Positions 1 to 8,894 are shown, numbered from the stretch's first letter. The stretch: 64,000 nt of DNA from Bacillus infantis (GCF_020171945.1 NZ_JAIVAP010000019.1:1-64000), one strand, 5' to 3'. Numbers and translations: made by a program. The notes: generated by a model not told the origin, from the sequence alone.

Positions 1-59
1 CCCATATCATCCCTATGAATGGAGAAAGCTATCGTCTCAAAGAGACGTACTCGAAATAA
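1..59 (+). CDS. C-terminal tail of IS21-family helper ATPase (IstB-like), cut by window edge
   Basis: Frame 3 reads HIIPMNGESYRLKETYSK and then TAA at 57-59. A stretch of the form GESYRLKE just before the stop is characteristic of the C-terminus of IstB, the DnaC-like AAA+ helper of IS21-family transposition. The rest of the gene lies left of the window, so intactness cannot be judged. The repeats directly downstream support the assignment. The call rests on about 18 residues. Confidence 0.6.
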   Translation, partial: HIIPMNGESYRLKETYSK

Positions 60-118
60 CAAGAGGGTGGTCAACTTTTATATGAGCGACATGGTCAACT
101 TTTGGGTTGACGATTACA
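60..118. mobile_element. Right end of an IS21-family insertion sequence
   Basis: Immediately after the IstB-like stop, the motif GGTCAACTTT occurs twice (69-78 and 93-102). The second copy runs into TTGGGTTGACGATTACA, which ends near 118. Multiple short terminal repeats and an outer end in CA are typical of IS21-family elements. The left end and the target duplication are outside the window, so the exact boundary is inferred. Confidence 0.5.
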
Positions 119-249
119 GAAAAAGCAGAATAACATCCACGATACTAAATAATGATTATTCTTCTATGTTAATAATTACTATATAATTTAATTGCGGCAA
201 GTGTATTGTACCGTTCTTTTCCAAACGATTAATTTAGGAGGACTACCTT

Positions 250-1047
250 TTGATTTATTCATTGTGGACAGGAAAGATTCCCTTTCTGGAGTCTGGAGAT
301 GAGGATAATAAGCCTGTTCTTGCTTTCTATCCTGCAAGTAACAATACCAGCAGAAGTGCAGTGATTGTATGTCCCGGAGGGGGGTACCACCATAGAGCTG
401 ATCATGAGGGAGAACCGGTTGCCAAATGGCTAAACTCTCTTGGCATCTCAGCATTTGTACTGCATTACCGGGTAGCTCCCTACAGGCATCCAGTTCCTTT
501 AGCAGATGTGCAGCGGGCTATACGCTTTGTAAGGCACCACTCTGAAAAGTGGAATATCGACAAGCAAAAGATAGGAGTCCTGGGGTTTTCGGCTGGCGGA
601 CATTTAGCTGCCAGTGCCTCGACTTTGTCACATCTGCGCACAACAAAAGAATGGGATAACATTGACTTAGAAAACTGCCGTCCGGATTTAGCTGTTTTAT
701 GCTATCCGGTCATATCATTATTAGAGCATTATCATGAAGGATCGATGACTAATCTTCTAGGGGACCAGCCCAATGAGGAAATCAGGGCTTTGTTATCCTG
801 CGAACGTGAAGGTAATAAAACTTTTCCGCCGCCGACCTTTTTATGGCATACATCCGATGATGCAGCTGTTCCTGTTGAAAACAGCCTCTTATATGCATCA
901 TTATTGAGCAAATTAAAAGTGCCATATGAGTTACACGTTTTTCCGCATGGACGGCATGGCCTAGGACTTGTCGGCGACAACCATGCTGCAGGCAAATGGA
1001 CTGAGCTTTGTGCTGTATGGCTCGCTCAGCATGCATTTTGTCAGTAA
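250..1047 (+). CDS. Alpha/beta hydrolase, acetyl-esterase type
   Basis: A 265-residue cytoplasmic alpha/beta hydrolase of the acetyl/xylan-esterase-like group. The oxyanion-hole segment CPGGGY is at residues 41-46. The nucleophile elbow GFSAGG places the catalytic Ser at 114, with Asp near 203-204 (HTSDD) and His near 236 (HGRHG). The start is TTG, chosen because AGGAGG at 236-241 lies 8 bases upstream. There is no signal peptide, so it should act on imported oligosaccharides, probably removing acetyl groups. It sits at the edge of the pectin island, convergent with the pectinesterase genes and separated from them by a shared terminator. The exact substrate is unknown. Confidence 0.8.
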   Translation: MIYSLWTGKIPFLESGDEDNKPVLAFYPASNNTSRSAVIVCPGGGYHHRADHEGEPVAKWLNSLGISAFVLHYRVAPYRHPVPLADVQRAIRFVRHHSEKWNIDKQKIGVLGFSAGGHLAASASTLSHLRTTKEWDNIDLENCRPDLAVLCYPVISLLEHYHEGSMTNLLGDQPNEEIRALLSCEREGNKTFPPPTFLWHTSDDAAVPVENSLLYASLLSKLKVPYELHVFPHGRHGLGLVGDNHAAGKWTELCAVWLAQHAFCQ

Positions 1048-1072
1048 GAATATGTATCGATATTATCCTTTT

Positions 1073-1109
1073 AAAAAGGGTGCAGTCATTTTCAGACTGC
1101 TCCCTTTTT
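1073..1109. terminator. Bidirectional terminator
   Basis: AAAAAGGG-TGCAGTC pairs with GACTGC-TCCCTTTTT around a short loop. The A-run on one side and the T-run on the other serve both the hydrolase on the plus strand and the pectinesterase on the minus strand. Confidence 0.8.
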
Positions 1110-1111
1110 CT

Positions 1112-2053
1112 CTATTCCGGATTCCACCCTTTTAACACAGCCTCGATGCTGGCTGCTTCAGCTTCTTCATCTGTAAGCTGCGGCCTATTGGTATTTGAGC
1201 CAGGTCCTTCATTCTTATATTCATAAAATCTTGCATCTTTGGCACTGAAGCCTGACATGTCAGTCCAGCCGTCCGGATGAATGTGGGCACAAAGATAATT
1301 ATTTTTGAATATGACGCTTGCTATGGCATCCGGATCCCCGCCAGGGTGCCATGGCCTTCCAAGATAGACCGTTCCTTCGGCCGCTGAGCTTGTAAATCGA
1401 TTGTTTAAAAACAGGAATCCATATGGCTCATTTTTATGGGTACTTGCAGCTGATATATATCCGTTTTCTGCAGAAGACCCTCTATTCAAAGAAAAGATCT
1501 CACATTCTTCGAAAACTGCTCTTGCCCCTCCAAAAATAAAATCAATATCACCTTCAATATAACACCCGCTGAAATACTGAGACCCCTCTTTCAGGTAAAG
1601 TGTGTCTTGATTTCCCAGAAACCGCACCTGGTTAAATCCCATTCTTTCACCGCTGGCATAGACAGCTACCGCCTGTGTTTCCTCTTCCATGCGTTTTGGA
1701 TTGAATGAGTTTTCAAAGGTAAGGTTTCTGGCTGTAAAATCCCCCGCGTAAAGGAATACACTTGCGCTATTGCGTGTTCCAATGATACCGCCATCCAGGG
1801 ACATCATTTTTGCGTGATTATCATAAGTGAGGATTGTGTGGTCGACACTTTCTCCAATCAGCGTCACAAATGGTTTATTTTCCGGAACTGCGATTCGTTC
1901 CTTATATACTCCATTCTTAATAAAAATTTCCACTTTATTTTTATTATCAGCCGGAATAGAATCAATCGCTTCTTGAACGGTTTTATATGCACCTTTTCCG
2001 TCTTTGGCTACAGTCATTTTTAATGGTTTTGTTATGCTTTCTTTTAAAGCCAC
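1112..2053 (-). CDS. Pectin methylesterase (CE8), cytoplasmic
   Basis: Carbohydrate esterase family 8, which removes methyl esters from galacturonan chains. With the start used here the protein has 313 residues. Landmarks are Gln127 (QAVAVY), the QDTLYL motif with Asp150, the IEGDIDFIFG motif with Asp171, and LGRPW with Arg233; these are the family's catalytic and transition-state residues. The frame is open to 2092, but GTG at 2053 is preferred because AAAGGAGTGGTGA precedes it at good spacing, while the ATG at 2092 has no ribosome site. No signal peptide is present, so it probably acts on imported oligogalacturonides. It is separated from the upstream pectinesterase by a terminator, so it may have its own promoter. 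Confidence 0.9.
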   Translation of the reverse strand: MALKESITKPLKMTVAKDGKGAYKTVQEAIDSIPADNKNKVEIFIKNGVYKERIAVPENKPFVTLIGESVDHTILTYDNHAKMMSLDGGIIGTRNSASVFLYAGDFTARNLTFENSFNPKRMEEETQAVAVYASGERMGFNQVRFLGNQDTLYLKEGSQYFSGCYIEGDIDFIFGGARAVFEECEIFSLNRGSSAENGYISAASTHKNEPYGFLFLNNRFTSSAAEGTVYLGRPWHPGGDPDAIASVIFKNNYLCAHIHPDGWTDMSGFSAKDARFYEYKNEGPGSNTNRPQLTDEEAEAASIEAVLKGWNPE

Positions 2054-2240
2054 TATCTCACCACTCCTTTTCCTGGATTCTTCATTTCGCATATTTAACC
2101 CGATTTTTTAGGCCGTTGGATGACAAAAGTTATTACTTTGCAAAGCGAAATTCTTTATGCCAGCTTCAGTTCTGGTCTTTTATTCAGTCACCGAGTAAGG
2201 TTCTTTAATTAATCTTTGAGGTTAACTTATGAAGATAAGA

Positions 2241-2268
2241 AAAACAGCGGGAAATAATTGATCCCGCT
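2241..2268 (-). terminator. Rho-independent terminator after second pectinesterase
   Basis: Read on the minus strand, AGCGGG pairs with CCCGCT and is followed by GTTTTTC. It lies between the two pectinesterase genes and would end, or attenuate, the transporter-pectinesterase transcript. Confidence 0.8.
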
Positions 2269-2312
2269 GACACAGCCTTTTATATTCATTTCTTTTCTAG
2301 TGTAAGATGTCC

Positions 2313-3329
2313 TTAATCATTTTTGTGAGGCTCATTTAGCCCGCTGTGCTGTAAGGCGGTCCCCAAAGTTGGCCAGCTCTTCAAAGATCCAAAAATGTTT
2401 TCAAGCTTATATTCTTTAACTTGCTCATCTGTCAGGATTTTTGCCCAGCTGACCCGTTTGTCCATACAGCCGCCCGGGCCGTGGCTGTTATACTCAGCAT
2501 AAAATGCTGTGTTTTCCGCATGGGGTTTATCCCAGTTATGCCAGCCTTCAGATTTAATATGCTCACCCATCCATGTATTGATAAATACTGTCCTGGCATA
2601 ATCACGCCAAGGCCTTCCTAAGTAGACGGTATGGGCTGCTGCCTTACTTAATAAGGTGCAATTGATAAAAACATAGCCATAATCCTGGTCAAAAGGGGTG
2701 GATGCAGCTGTGATATAGCCATTTACATCTGTTCGGTTCAAATCCAAACTATGAATTTCACAATCTTCAAAAACAGAAGTTGCCGAACCAAAAATGAAAT
2801 CCACATCGCCCTCTATGCAGCAGTGCTTAAAATAGCTGCGGCAATGCCGTTTTTCCAATCCATCACGCGGCCCGCCGAACGAACTGCCTTCAATCGGCTT
2901 TGGCGGAAGAGGAGCAGTAAACACAGTATCCTGCCTGGCTAAAAAAGCACAATTGTGAAACTCAGTCTGATCGGCATCCACATACATGGCCACCGCCTGT
3001 CCAACCTCACTGCCTTTGCCTGCATTATTTTCGAAAGTGATATTTTCAGCCAAAAACCTATCACCGGTAACAATGCAGGAATAAGACCCGAATGTACCCA
3101 TTTTTTTGCCGCTATCTAATATTTTATCCGCATAATCATCAAAAGTAATTTTCACCAGATCCCGGTGTGTTCCGATCAGGGATACTGACGGCTTATTGAT
3201 ATCGAGCTTTTCCTTGTACACGCCATTCTTTATATAAATATTTATCCGGCTGCTGTTATCTTCCGGAATACTGTCTATAGCTTCTTGAATCGTTAAAAAT
3301 TGACCTGTCCCGTCTTGTGCAACAATCAT
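2313..3329 (-). CDS. Pectin methylesterase (CE8), second copy, cytoplasmic
   Basis: A second CE8 pectinesterase, 338 residues from the start used here. It carries Gln111 (QAVAMY), Asp134 (RQDTVF), Asp177 (EGDVDFIFG) and Arg239 (LGRPW). Compared with its neighbour it has an insertion at about residues 138-165 rich in Pro and Gly, on the substrate side of the helix. The frame opens at a TTG at 3371, but that codon is about 16 bases from its AAGGAGG. The ATG at 3327-3329, behind GGGTGAT, gives the usual family N-terminus (MIVAQDGTGQ). There is no export signal. The pair may differ in preferred chain length or methylation pattern; this is inference. Confidence 0.9.
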   Translation of the reverse strand: MIVAQDGTGQFLTIQEAIDSIPEDNSSRINIYIKNGVYKEKLDINKPSVSLIGTHRDLVKITFDDYADKILDSGKKMGTFGSYSCIVTGDRFLAENITFENNAGKGSEVGQAVAMYVDADQTEFHNCAFLARQDTVFTAPLPPKPIEGSSFGGPRDGLEKRHCRSYFKHCCIEGDVDFIFGSATSVFEDCEIHSLDLNRTDVNGYITAASTPFDQDYGYVFINCTLLSKAAAHTVYLGRPWRDYARTVFINTWMGEHIKSEGWHNWDKPHAENTAFYAEYNSHGPGGCMDKRVSWAKILTDEQVKEYKLENIFGSLKSWPTLGTALQHSGLNEPHKND

Positions 3330-3383
3330 TTGTATCACCCTGTAAGTTTTTTTAAAAAAGGCATTAAACAAAAAACAGGAACA

Positions 3384-3410
3384 GTCCCTCCTTCATGATA
3401 AAGGAAGGAC
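3384..3410 (-). terminator. Intercistronic hairpin after solute-binding protein
   Basis: GTCCTTCCTT pairs with AAGGAGGGAC (9 of 10 positions) on the minus strand, with T-runs only some 15 bases later. It is more likely an mRNA-stabilising or attenuating stem that keeps the binding-protein message abundant than a full stop. Confidence 0.45.
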
Positions 3411-3429
3411 CTCATATTAAAGCTTGTTA

Positions 3430-4950
3430 TCACTTGTTTGATTTTTCATAGGCTTCTTCGTATTCTTTCTTCATTTGGTCTCCGCCTGATTCTTTCCATC
3501 TTTTGACCTCAGCTTTAAATCCTTTATCATCAATTTCGCCCATGATGTACTTGATCGTGGCATCGATGATCAGTTTTTGAAGTTCTGTACCCCTCTCACT
3601 GGCAGTTGGTGACTCAAGCGGAACAGATGGGTCCATGACTGCAAATTCGTCATTTTCTGAAATCATCTCATTTACCAATTGCTTATCAGGATCAGCGTCA
3701 GTTAGTTTATAAGTAATTTCACTTGGTCTGGAGCCTGAGAAGCCTTGAACCTCTTTTTGCCACAGTTCATTATCCAAGAAGGTATAGGCATCATTATCGT
3801 CAATGGTATAGTGAGTTTCCTTTATACCGCCCGTCATCAGCATGAAAACGTCTTCATTTATTAAATCGTTAACAAATTGGAGGACTGCTTTTAATTCCTC
3901 TTCTGTTTTAACAGCTGATTTAGGGAACGCCAGCAATCCGTTAACACCGTTGCCTTCAGACCAAATACGGTATTCACCGTCCGGGCCGGCAATTTTATTC
4001 TGCGGAACGATTGCCACATTATTATTGATTCCTTCAGCCAGATTCTTTAACTGTGTAATACTTATTAGACCTGCATAAATACCTGCTTTGCCTTGAGCAA
4101 ATTTTTGCAGCTGATCATCTTTTGAAGTAACGGCAAAGTCTTGATCAAGATATCCATTTTTGTATAGTTCTCTTGAATATTTCATCGTTTCCATATATTC
4201 ATCTGTTTCATGCTCTGGTGTGAATTTTCCATCGTCGTCTACTGCCCAGCCGTTTGGTACACCAAAGTAAGAAGCAAGTGTTTTAAAGCTGCCGTATCTC
4301 AGCTCATTCCGGTCACTCCAGCCAAACGTATCCTTTTTGCCATTCCCATCAGGATCATCCTCAGTAAAGGCTTTCGCCACTTCAAACAACTCATCCAGGT
4401 TCCCAGGAACCTTCATGCCAAGATTATCGAGCCAGTCTTTTCGGATCAGCACACCGCCGCGGGCGAAATCCTTTTGAAATGGAACACCGTATAGATTCCC
4501 TTCGATAGAAGCTGCTGTGCGGCGATCCTCAGAGATTTTCTTCAAATTCGGATAATCATCGAGGTATTTGCTCACTTCCCAAAATACACCTGATTTCAAT
4601 GCCTGTCTGACTGATGAATTGGTTACAAGAGTAGATGGCAAAGAAATGATATCATCCAATTCGCCGGAAGCAATGGACGCAATCAGCCGCTCATCTTTAG
4701 TAGCATCCGGGATCCAATTAAATGTAAGATTGGTATTTGTCGCTTCTTCAATTTTCTTCTCTATCACATCGTTTGGAGCTGTTGCTACATACAGGATAGG
4801 GCTCCAGCTGATATTTGCTTTTCCGTCCGAGTCAACAGCTGCTTTTGTGCTGCTTGCCTCATCTTCCTTGCTGCAAGCACCCAGAATTAGTGATGAGGCC
4901 AATAAAGTGCCGGCTGCTAAGACTTTTCCAAACTTTTTGGATTTCGCCAT
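3430..4950 (-). CDS. Sugar ABC transporter substrate-binding lipoprotein (LplA/YtcQ-like)
   Basis: A 506-residue extracellular solute-binding protein. It has a lipoprotein signal: Lys-rich start, hydrophobic stretch and lipobox LGAC with the lipidated Cys at 26. The long form, with motifs such as GVPFQKDF and RKDWLDNLG, is that of the LplA/YtcQ group, which binds uronic-acid or rhamnogalacturonan oligosaccharides. It lies directly downstream of a YesL-like gene and an LplB permease, with pectinesterases following. No ATP-binding subunit is encoded nearby; such importers in Bacillus use the shared MsmX ATPase. Ligand specificity for pectin oligomers is inferred from neighbours. Confidence 0.88.
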   Translation of the reverse strand: MAKSKKFGKVLAAGTLLASSLILGACSKEDEASSTKAAVDSDGKANISWSPILYVATAPNDVIEKKIEEATNTNLTFNWIPDATKDERLIASIASGELDDIISLPSTLVTNSSVRQALKSGVFWEVSKYLDDYPNLKKISEDRRTAASIEGNLYGVPFQKDFARGGVLIRKDWLDNLGMKVPGNLDELFEVAKAFTEDDPDGNGKKDTFGWSDRNELRYGSFKTLASYFGVPNGWAVDDDGKFTPEHETDEYMETMKYSRELYKNGYLDQDFAVTSKDDQLQKFAQGKAGIYAGLISITQLKNLAEGINNNVAIVPQNKIAGPDGEYRIWSEGNGVNGLLAFPKSAVKTEEELKAVLQFVNDLINEDVFMLMTGGIKETHYTIDDNDAYTFLDNELWQKEVQGFSGSRPSEITYKLTDADPDKQLVNEMISENDEFAVMDPSVPLESPTASERGTELQKLIIDATIKYIMGEIDDKGFKAEVKRWKESGGDQMKKEYEEAYEKSNK

Positions 4951-5001
4951 GTTTACATCCTCCTAGATAATAAAAATTTATAGAGAAAAGCAAAAGTTAA
5001 T

Positions 5002-5673
5002 CTACTGGCTAAATTTCTTGCTTAGAGAAGGCGTGTTAGCCTCACCACCTCCTTCAATGGGATCATTTATCGCATCTGCCTGCAATTCTATTCTTCTAAA
5101 CACCTGATTGGCCGTCCACATTATGATATAAGCTCCTATACTGACTCCGAAGAGAACCACCGTTATTGGAATGAACATTAAAAGAATAAAATAGACCACA
5201 GCGAGAGCAGCAAATAACATCAAGGTATATTGCAGATACGAAATGCCGAACAGCAGGGAACACTTCAGCTTCAGCGTGACACTCTTCCAATCATAGTGAA
5301 CCAATAAAGGAAAAATGTAGGTTAATGAAATGAAGTAAAGTACACCGATTACAGTCAGCAGACCTCTTAATACCTGCGACTCTACATACAGCAGGTCAAC
5401 GTAAAGGATCATTCCTCCTGCTGTGTAAAGAAGGCCGATTACTGAAGCTTCTTTAAAACCTGCCCTGTATGCACGATAGAATGCCTTAAAAATGGGAAAA
5501 TCCTTGTTGCCTCTAATCCATTGCCTCAGTACGGTAAACATTGCGTAAGAAGAAGGTCCAATCCCCAATACTACTAATCCCAGAAAGGTGAATAAGAACC
5601 ATAACAGCTGGATATAAACCAGCTTGAGTAGATTGATGCAAAAGTTGTTAAAACGTTCTCCAATCCTGCTCAT
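5002..5673 (-). CDS. YesL-like DUF624 membrane protein
   Basis: A 223-residue integral membrane protein with about five or six hydrophobic segments (around residues 15-45, 80-100, 105-130, 145-180). The GIGPSSYAMFTVLRQW segment near residue 37 is characteristic of DUF624 (YesL). YesL-type proteins occur beside oligosaccharide importers in Bacillus pectin loci, but their biochemical role is not established. The gene lies between the permease and the binding-protein genes, indicating co-transcription. A second DUF624 gene occurs at 55474 beside the other importer of this window. Confidence 0.82.
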   Translation of the reverse strand: MSRIGERFNNFCINLLKLVYIQLLWFLFTFLGLVVLGIGPSSYAMFTVLRQWIRGNKDFPIFKAFYRAYRAGFKEASVIGLLYTAGGMILYVDLLYVESQVLRGLLTVIGVLYFISLTYIFPLLVHYDWKSVTLKLKCSLLFGISYLQYTLMLFAALAVVYFILLMFIPITVVLFGVSIGAYIIMWTANQVFRRIELQADAINDPIEGGGEANTPSLSKKFSQ

Positions 5674-5709
5674 AAGATCATCGGGACCTCCCCTGTTAAA
5701 ATATTGATT

Positions 5710-6693
5710 CTAATATAGACCTTCTTCACCAAATTTTTTAGCAAACCGGTTCGCGCCAACGACGAGAATCAGACCGACAATACCTTTAAATAATCCTACG
5801 GCGGTACTGAAGCTTAACTGTCCGTTCTTCATACCTGCTGTATATACATAGGTATCGAATATTTCCATTGCTTCTCTGTTGATAGAGTTTAATAGCAGGT
5901 AAACATGTTCAAACCCTAAATCCAAAGTTTGGCCAATTTTTAGAATCAGCATAATAATAATAATTGGCCGGATAGCCGGTAATGTAATGTGCCAAATTTG
6001 ACGGAGCCGGCTCGCACCATCCATTTTGGCCGCTTCATATAACCCTGGGTCCACTGCCGTTACAGCTGCTAAGTAAATGATGGTGGACCAGCCCATTTCT
6101 TTCCATATGATTTGAAGGATATAAATGATCCTTGACCATGTGCCATCTGTCAGAAAAGGTATTTTCTCTCCGCCCATGCCAGCAATTAATGCATTGATTG
6201 CTCCGCCGTCCTGCGCTAAAAATACATAACAAATGGAAACTATGATAACCCAGCTCATAAAGTGCGGTATATAAATAATCGTTTGAACACCGCTTTTGAA
6301 ATATTTATTTTTCACCTCATTTAACATAAGTGCCAAAAATATGGGAATTGGGAAGAAAATGAATAAATTTAATGCAAATAGCAAAAGCGTATTCCCAAGC
6401 AGCATAAAGAATGTAGGTTCAGTAAATAACCGCTCAAAATGTTTCAAGCCAACCCATGGACTATTCGCTATTCCTAAAAATGGCTGATAGTCCTGGAAGG
6501 CGATTATGATTCCTCCCATAGGAAGGTATTTAAAGATAACAAAGTATAAGATACCGGGAATCATCATTAAATACAGCCACTTATTTCGCATAATGCCAGC
6601 GAAAGTCTTTTTCCTGGACTTTTTGACTGCTTTCTTATTGAGACCCGGTAATACACTTTGCTGATCCTCTGCAACAGTAACGGACTCTCTCAC
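5710..6693 (-). CDS. Sugar ABC transporter permease, LplB/YteP type
   Basis: A 327-residue binding-protein-dependent permease with six membrane segments after a basic cytoplasmic N-terminus of about 35 residues. The EAA loop reads EAAKMDGASRLRQIWHITLP near residue 220 and docks the ATPase. The start is GTG behind AAGGAGG. It is first in the minus-strand unit permease - YesL - binding protein - pectinesterases. Its partner permease, unusually, is divergent at 7040. Confidence 0.9.
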   Translation of the reverse strand: MRESVTVAEDQQSVLPGLNKKAVKKSRKKTFAGIMRNKWLYLMMIPGILYFVIFKYLPMGGIIIAFQDYQPFLGIANSPWVGLKHFERLFTEPTFFMLLGNTLLLFALNLFIFFPIPIFLALMLNEVKNKYFKSGVQTIIYIPHFMSWVIIVSICYVFLAQDGGAINALIAGMGGEKIPFLTDGTWSRIIYILQIIWKEMGWSTIIYLAAVTAVDPGLYEAAKMDGASRLRQIWHITLPAIRPIIIIMLILKIGQTLDLGFEHVYLLLNSINREAMEIFDTYVYTAGMKNGQLSFSTAVGLFKGIVGLILVVGANRFAKKFGEEGLY

Positions 6694-7039
6694 CAGAAAT
6701 TCCTCCTTCTTAAAGATTTTTTATTAAGTTTTGGCTTTTGTGTTTCAGAGTACAATTTAAAGGTATAAAAAAACAGGTATAACGTCTACAATCATTCAGT
6801 TAGATGGAGTTGAAAAGGCTGATATGAAAGCGCTTTCCGGCATCAATCATATAAAATGATTATCCATTTTTGTAAATGAGTATTTACCTGAGAATTCTTG
6901 CAGAGTGACAAAAGAACTCAATTTTTGTTCCATCCTGTCCATATTACAAGGTGGTGGAAAATGATTATGGACGTACCATTTTTTATGCTGATATAGTTAA
7001 CACAAGAAAAAATTAACTTCATTATGGAGGGATTCTCAA
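6694..7039. other. Divergent promoter region between the two Lpl-type permeases
   Basis: This 346-base gap must hold promoters for both the minus-strand unit and the plus-strand permease. It contains a near-consensus cre site (6825-6838) roughly in the centre. I see no confident -35/-10 pair, and no open frame with a ribosome site. Confidence 0.6.
6825..6838. promoter_or_regulatory. cre-like site (CcpA) between divergent permeases
   Basis: TGAAAGCGCTTTCC fits the cre consensus TGWAANCGNTNWCA at all but the last position. Its placement between divergent transport genes suggests carbon-catabolite repression of both arms. Confidence 0.6.
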
Positions 7040-7909
7040 ATGCACGACAAATCTTTTGGGAATCGCATATTTGACTTTGTTAACCATGCGATCCTGCTGC
7101 TCATCGCCTTAGCCTGCCTAATTCCCTTTATTAACGTAATTGCCAGCTCGTTCGCAACTACAGAAGAGATGGTGGCTAAAGACTTCATCCTGTTCCCTAC
7201 TACATTTTCACTGAGTGCATATGAGTATATCTTTTCGACACCAACGATTTTTAAAAGTATGACTGTCTCCATTCTCGTAACATTAGTCGGAACATTTGTC
7301 AGTATGGTTTTAACAGCTTTTATGGCCTATTCATTGTCACGAAGGTATCTAACAGGAAGAAGTGCAATTAATTTTCTTGTAGTATTTACAATGTTATTTA
7401 GCGGCGGCATGATTCCTACCTATCTAGTAGTAAAGAGCCTTGGCTTGATCGACTCGTACTGGTCCTTAATTTTGCCGATCGCGATTAATGCATTTAATCT
7501 TATTATCATGAGAAACTTTTTTTCAGCCATTCCTGATAGCCTGGAAGAATCAGCTAAAGTGGATGGATGCAACGACTTGATGATTTTCTTTAAAATCATG
7601 CTTCCATTATCGCTTCCCTCGATCGCTACCATTTCTTTGTTCTATGCGGTGGCATATTGGAATCAGTATACAAACGCCATCCTTTATCTGACTGATTCCA
7701 ATAAGTGGCCGGTTCAAGTATTGCTTCGCCAGATTGTTATCGTATCAAGCGGCATGCAGGCAGACTCTTCTGCAGTAGATGTTGTACCTCCTGCTCAAAC
7801 CGTTAAGATGGCTGTTATAACGGTTGCAACTGTTCCAATGCTTATCGTTTATCCATTCCTGCAAAAATACTTCGTTAAAGGAGCAATGGTTGGTTCTGTT
7901 AAGGCTTAA
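7040..7909 (+). CDS. Sugar ABC transporter permease, LplC/YtcP type
   Basis: A 289-residue permease with six membrane segments. Its EAA loop reads EESAKVDGCNDLMIFFKI around residue 172, and its C-terminus ends in the KYFVKGAMVGSVKA form typical of the LplC/YtcP group. GGAGG lies 9 bases before the ATG. It should pair with the LplB-type permease and the lipoprotein encoded on the other strand. In Bacillus loci the two permease genes are usually adjacent in one operon, so this divergent arrangement suggests a local inversion or re-wired control. Confidence 0.9.
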   Translation: MHDKSFGNRIFDFVNHAILLLIALACLIPFINVIASSFATTEEMVAKDFILFPTTFSLSAYEYIFSTPTIFKSMTVSILVTLVGTFVSMVLTAFMAYSLSRRYLTGRSAINFLVVFTMLFSGGMIPTYLVVKSLGLIDSYWSLILPIAINAFNLIIMRNFFSAIPDSLEESAKVDGCNDLMIFFKIMLPLSLPSIATISLFYAVAYWNQYTNAILYLTDSNKWPVQVLLRQIVIVSSGMQADSSAVDVVPPAQTVKMAVITVATVPMLIVYPFLQKYFVKGAMVGSVKA

Positions 7910-7965
7910 AAACCTTTCCCTGGCATACCTGCAATTTTCAATGAAATAAGAAGCATAAAAACAAA

Positions 7966-7995
7966 AAAAAGCAGCTGTTACAGCTGCTTTTTTTT
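7966..7995 (+). terminator. Rho-independent terminator after LplC-type permease
   Basis: GCAGCTG-TTA-CAGCTGC is a perfect 7-bp stem followed by nine T, and preceded by an A-run. Confidence 0.9.
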
Positions 7996-8075
7996 GCTTT
8001 AATATTAATCAGGGTCATACAATCAGATTCCTCCAGCCAGACATAGGCCATTTTAATTTCAAGTGCCATATTAAA

Positions 8076-8103
8076 AGGCTGGCCCCCCTTCCGGGACCAG
8101 CCT
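8076..8103 (-). terminator. Terminator after uronate-dehydrogenase-like gene
   Basis: On the minus strand AGGCTGG pairs with CCAGCCT across a C/G-rich loop and is followed by TTTTA. Confidence 0.7.
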
Positions 8104-8110
8104 CCTTGGT

Positions 8111-8875
8111 TTATTCATGACTCTCTTTCAATACCTGCTTTGCATTTTTCTTCGAGACAAACCCAAGCTCTTTCCAGGCTGTTTCTGTAGACCATGGTTT
8201 GTCAGGATTATCTGACACACCGTAATAGGTGCCATTTTTAACAGTCGACTGGATGGCCAGATCAAACAGCTGTACAGCATCTTCATGTGATAAGAGAGTT
8301 CTGTGCAGCCTGTCATCATCCTTAACGGCTTCCTTTTCATCTGGATGAACGCTTCCGATCCTTAAATTGATCACTGAAAGGCCATTGTTCTCATTACGGG
8401 CCATGATTCGCCCGATGCCTTCAGATGCATACTTTAAAACACCGTACAGCCCTATGGATATAGGAAAATCCTGCGGTGTGATCTCTCTGCCCAAAGAAGA
8501 ATAGCCATCCTTTTCATAATAATCAGCTGCATGATTGCTGCTTGCAAATACGACTTTGGGAATTCCGAGAGAAGCGGCAGCATGGAGGATATAAAATGAA
8601 GCGATAAAATGGATGCTGGTCATCATGTGGAATTCCTTGAGATTCTCCAGATCATTGTCTGTCTTGATTGTCAGCAGATTAACAAGCACATCGGTATCCT
8701 TTGGAATGTTTTCCACAAGGTCCTCATAATCTGCAGCATCTGTTTGAATAAACGCTGCTGTCTGTTCAGGTTTATTTTTATCAAGAATGACGATATCGTA
8801 TTTGGAGCTAAGGCCGTTATATAAGATCGTGCCAATCGTACCCGAACCGCCAACAAGGGTGATTTTCTTTCTCAT
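8111..8875 (-). CDS. NAD-dependent epimerase/dehydratase family, uronate-dehydrogenase-like
   Basis: A 254-residue extended short-chain dehydrogenase. The NAD motif GGSGTIG is at residues 9-15. The active site reads ASSNH at 111-115, followed by Tyr144-x3-Lys148 (YGVLK) and then LRIGS about 30 residues later. The SSNH, YGVxK and LRIGS pattern is that of uronate dehydrogenases, which oxidise galacturonate or glucuronate to the aldarolactone with NAD. The pectin context fits galacturonate as substrate. It is transcribed alone between two terminators, with a cre-like site just upstream. No galactarate dehydratase is visible here, so downstream steps would be encoded elsewhere. It could also be an epimerase of unknown specificity. 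Confidence 0.65.
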   Translation of the reverse strand: MRKKITLVGGSGTIGTILYNGLSSKYDIVILDKNKPEQTAAFIQTDAADYEDLVENIPKDTDVLVNLLTIKTDNDLENLKEFHMMTSIHFIASFYILHAAASLGIPKVVFASSNHAADYYEKDGYSSLGREITPQDFPISIGLYGVLKYASEGIGRIMARNENNGLSVINLRIGSVHPDEKEAVKDDDRLHRTLLSHEDAVQLFDLAIQSTVKNGTYYGVSDNPDKPWSTETAWKELGFVSKKNAKQVLKESHE

Positions 8876-8894
8876 CCGTTTCTCCTCCTGTTCA

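Noticed and set aside
2054-2092. N-terminal extension of first pectinesterase
   Set aside because: The upstream ATG lacks a ribosome site, while GTG at 2053 has a near-perfect one.
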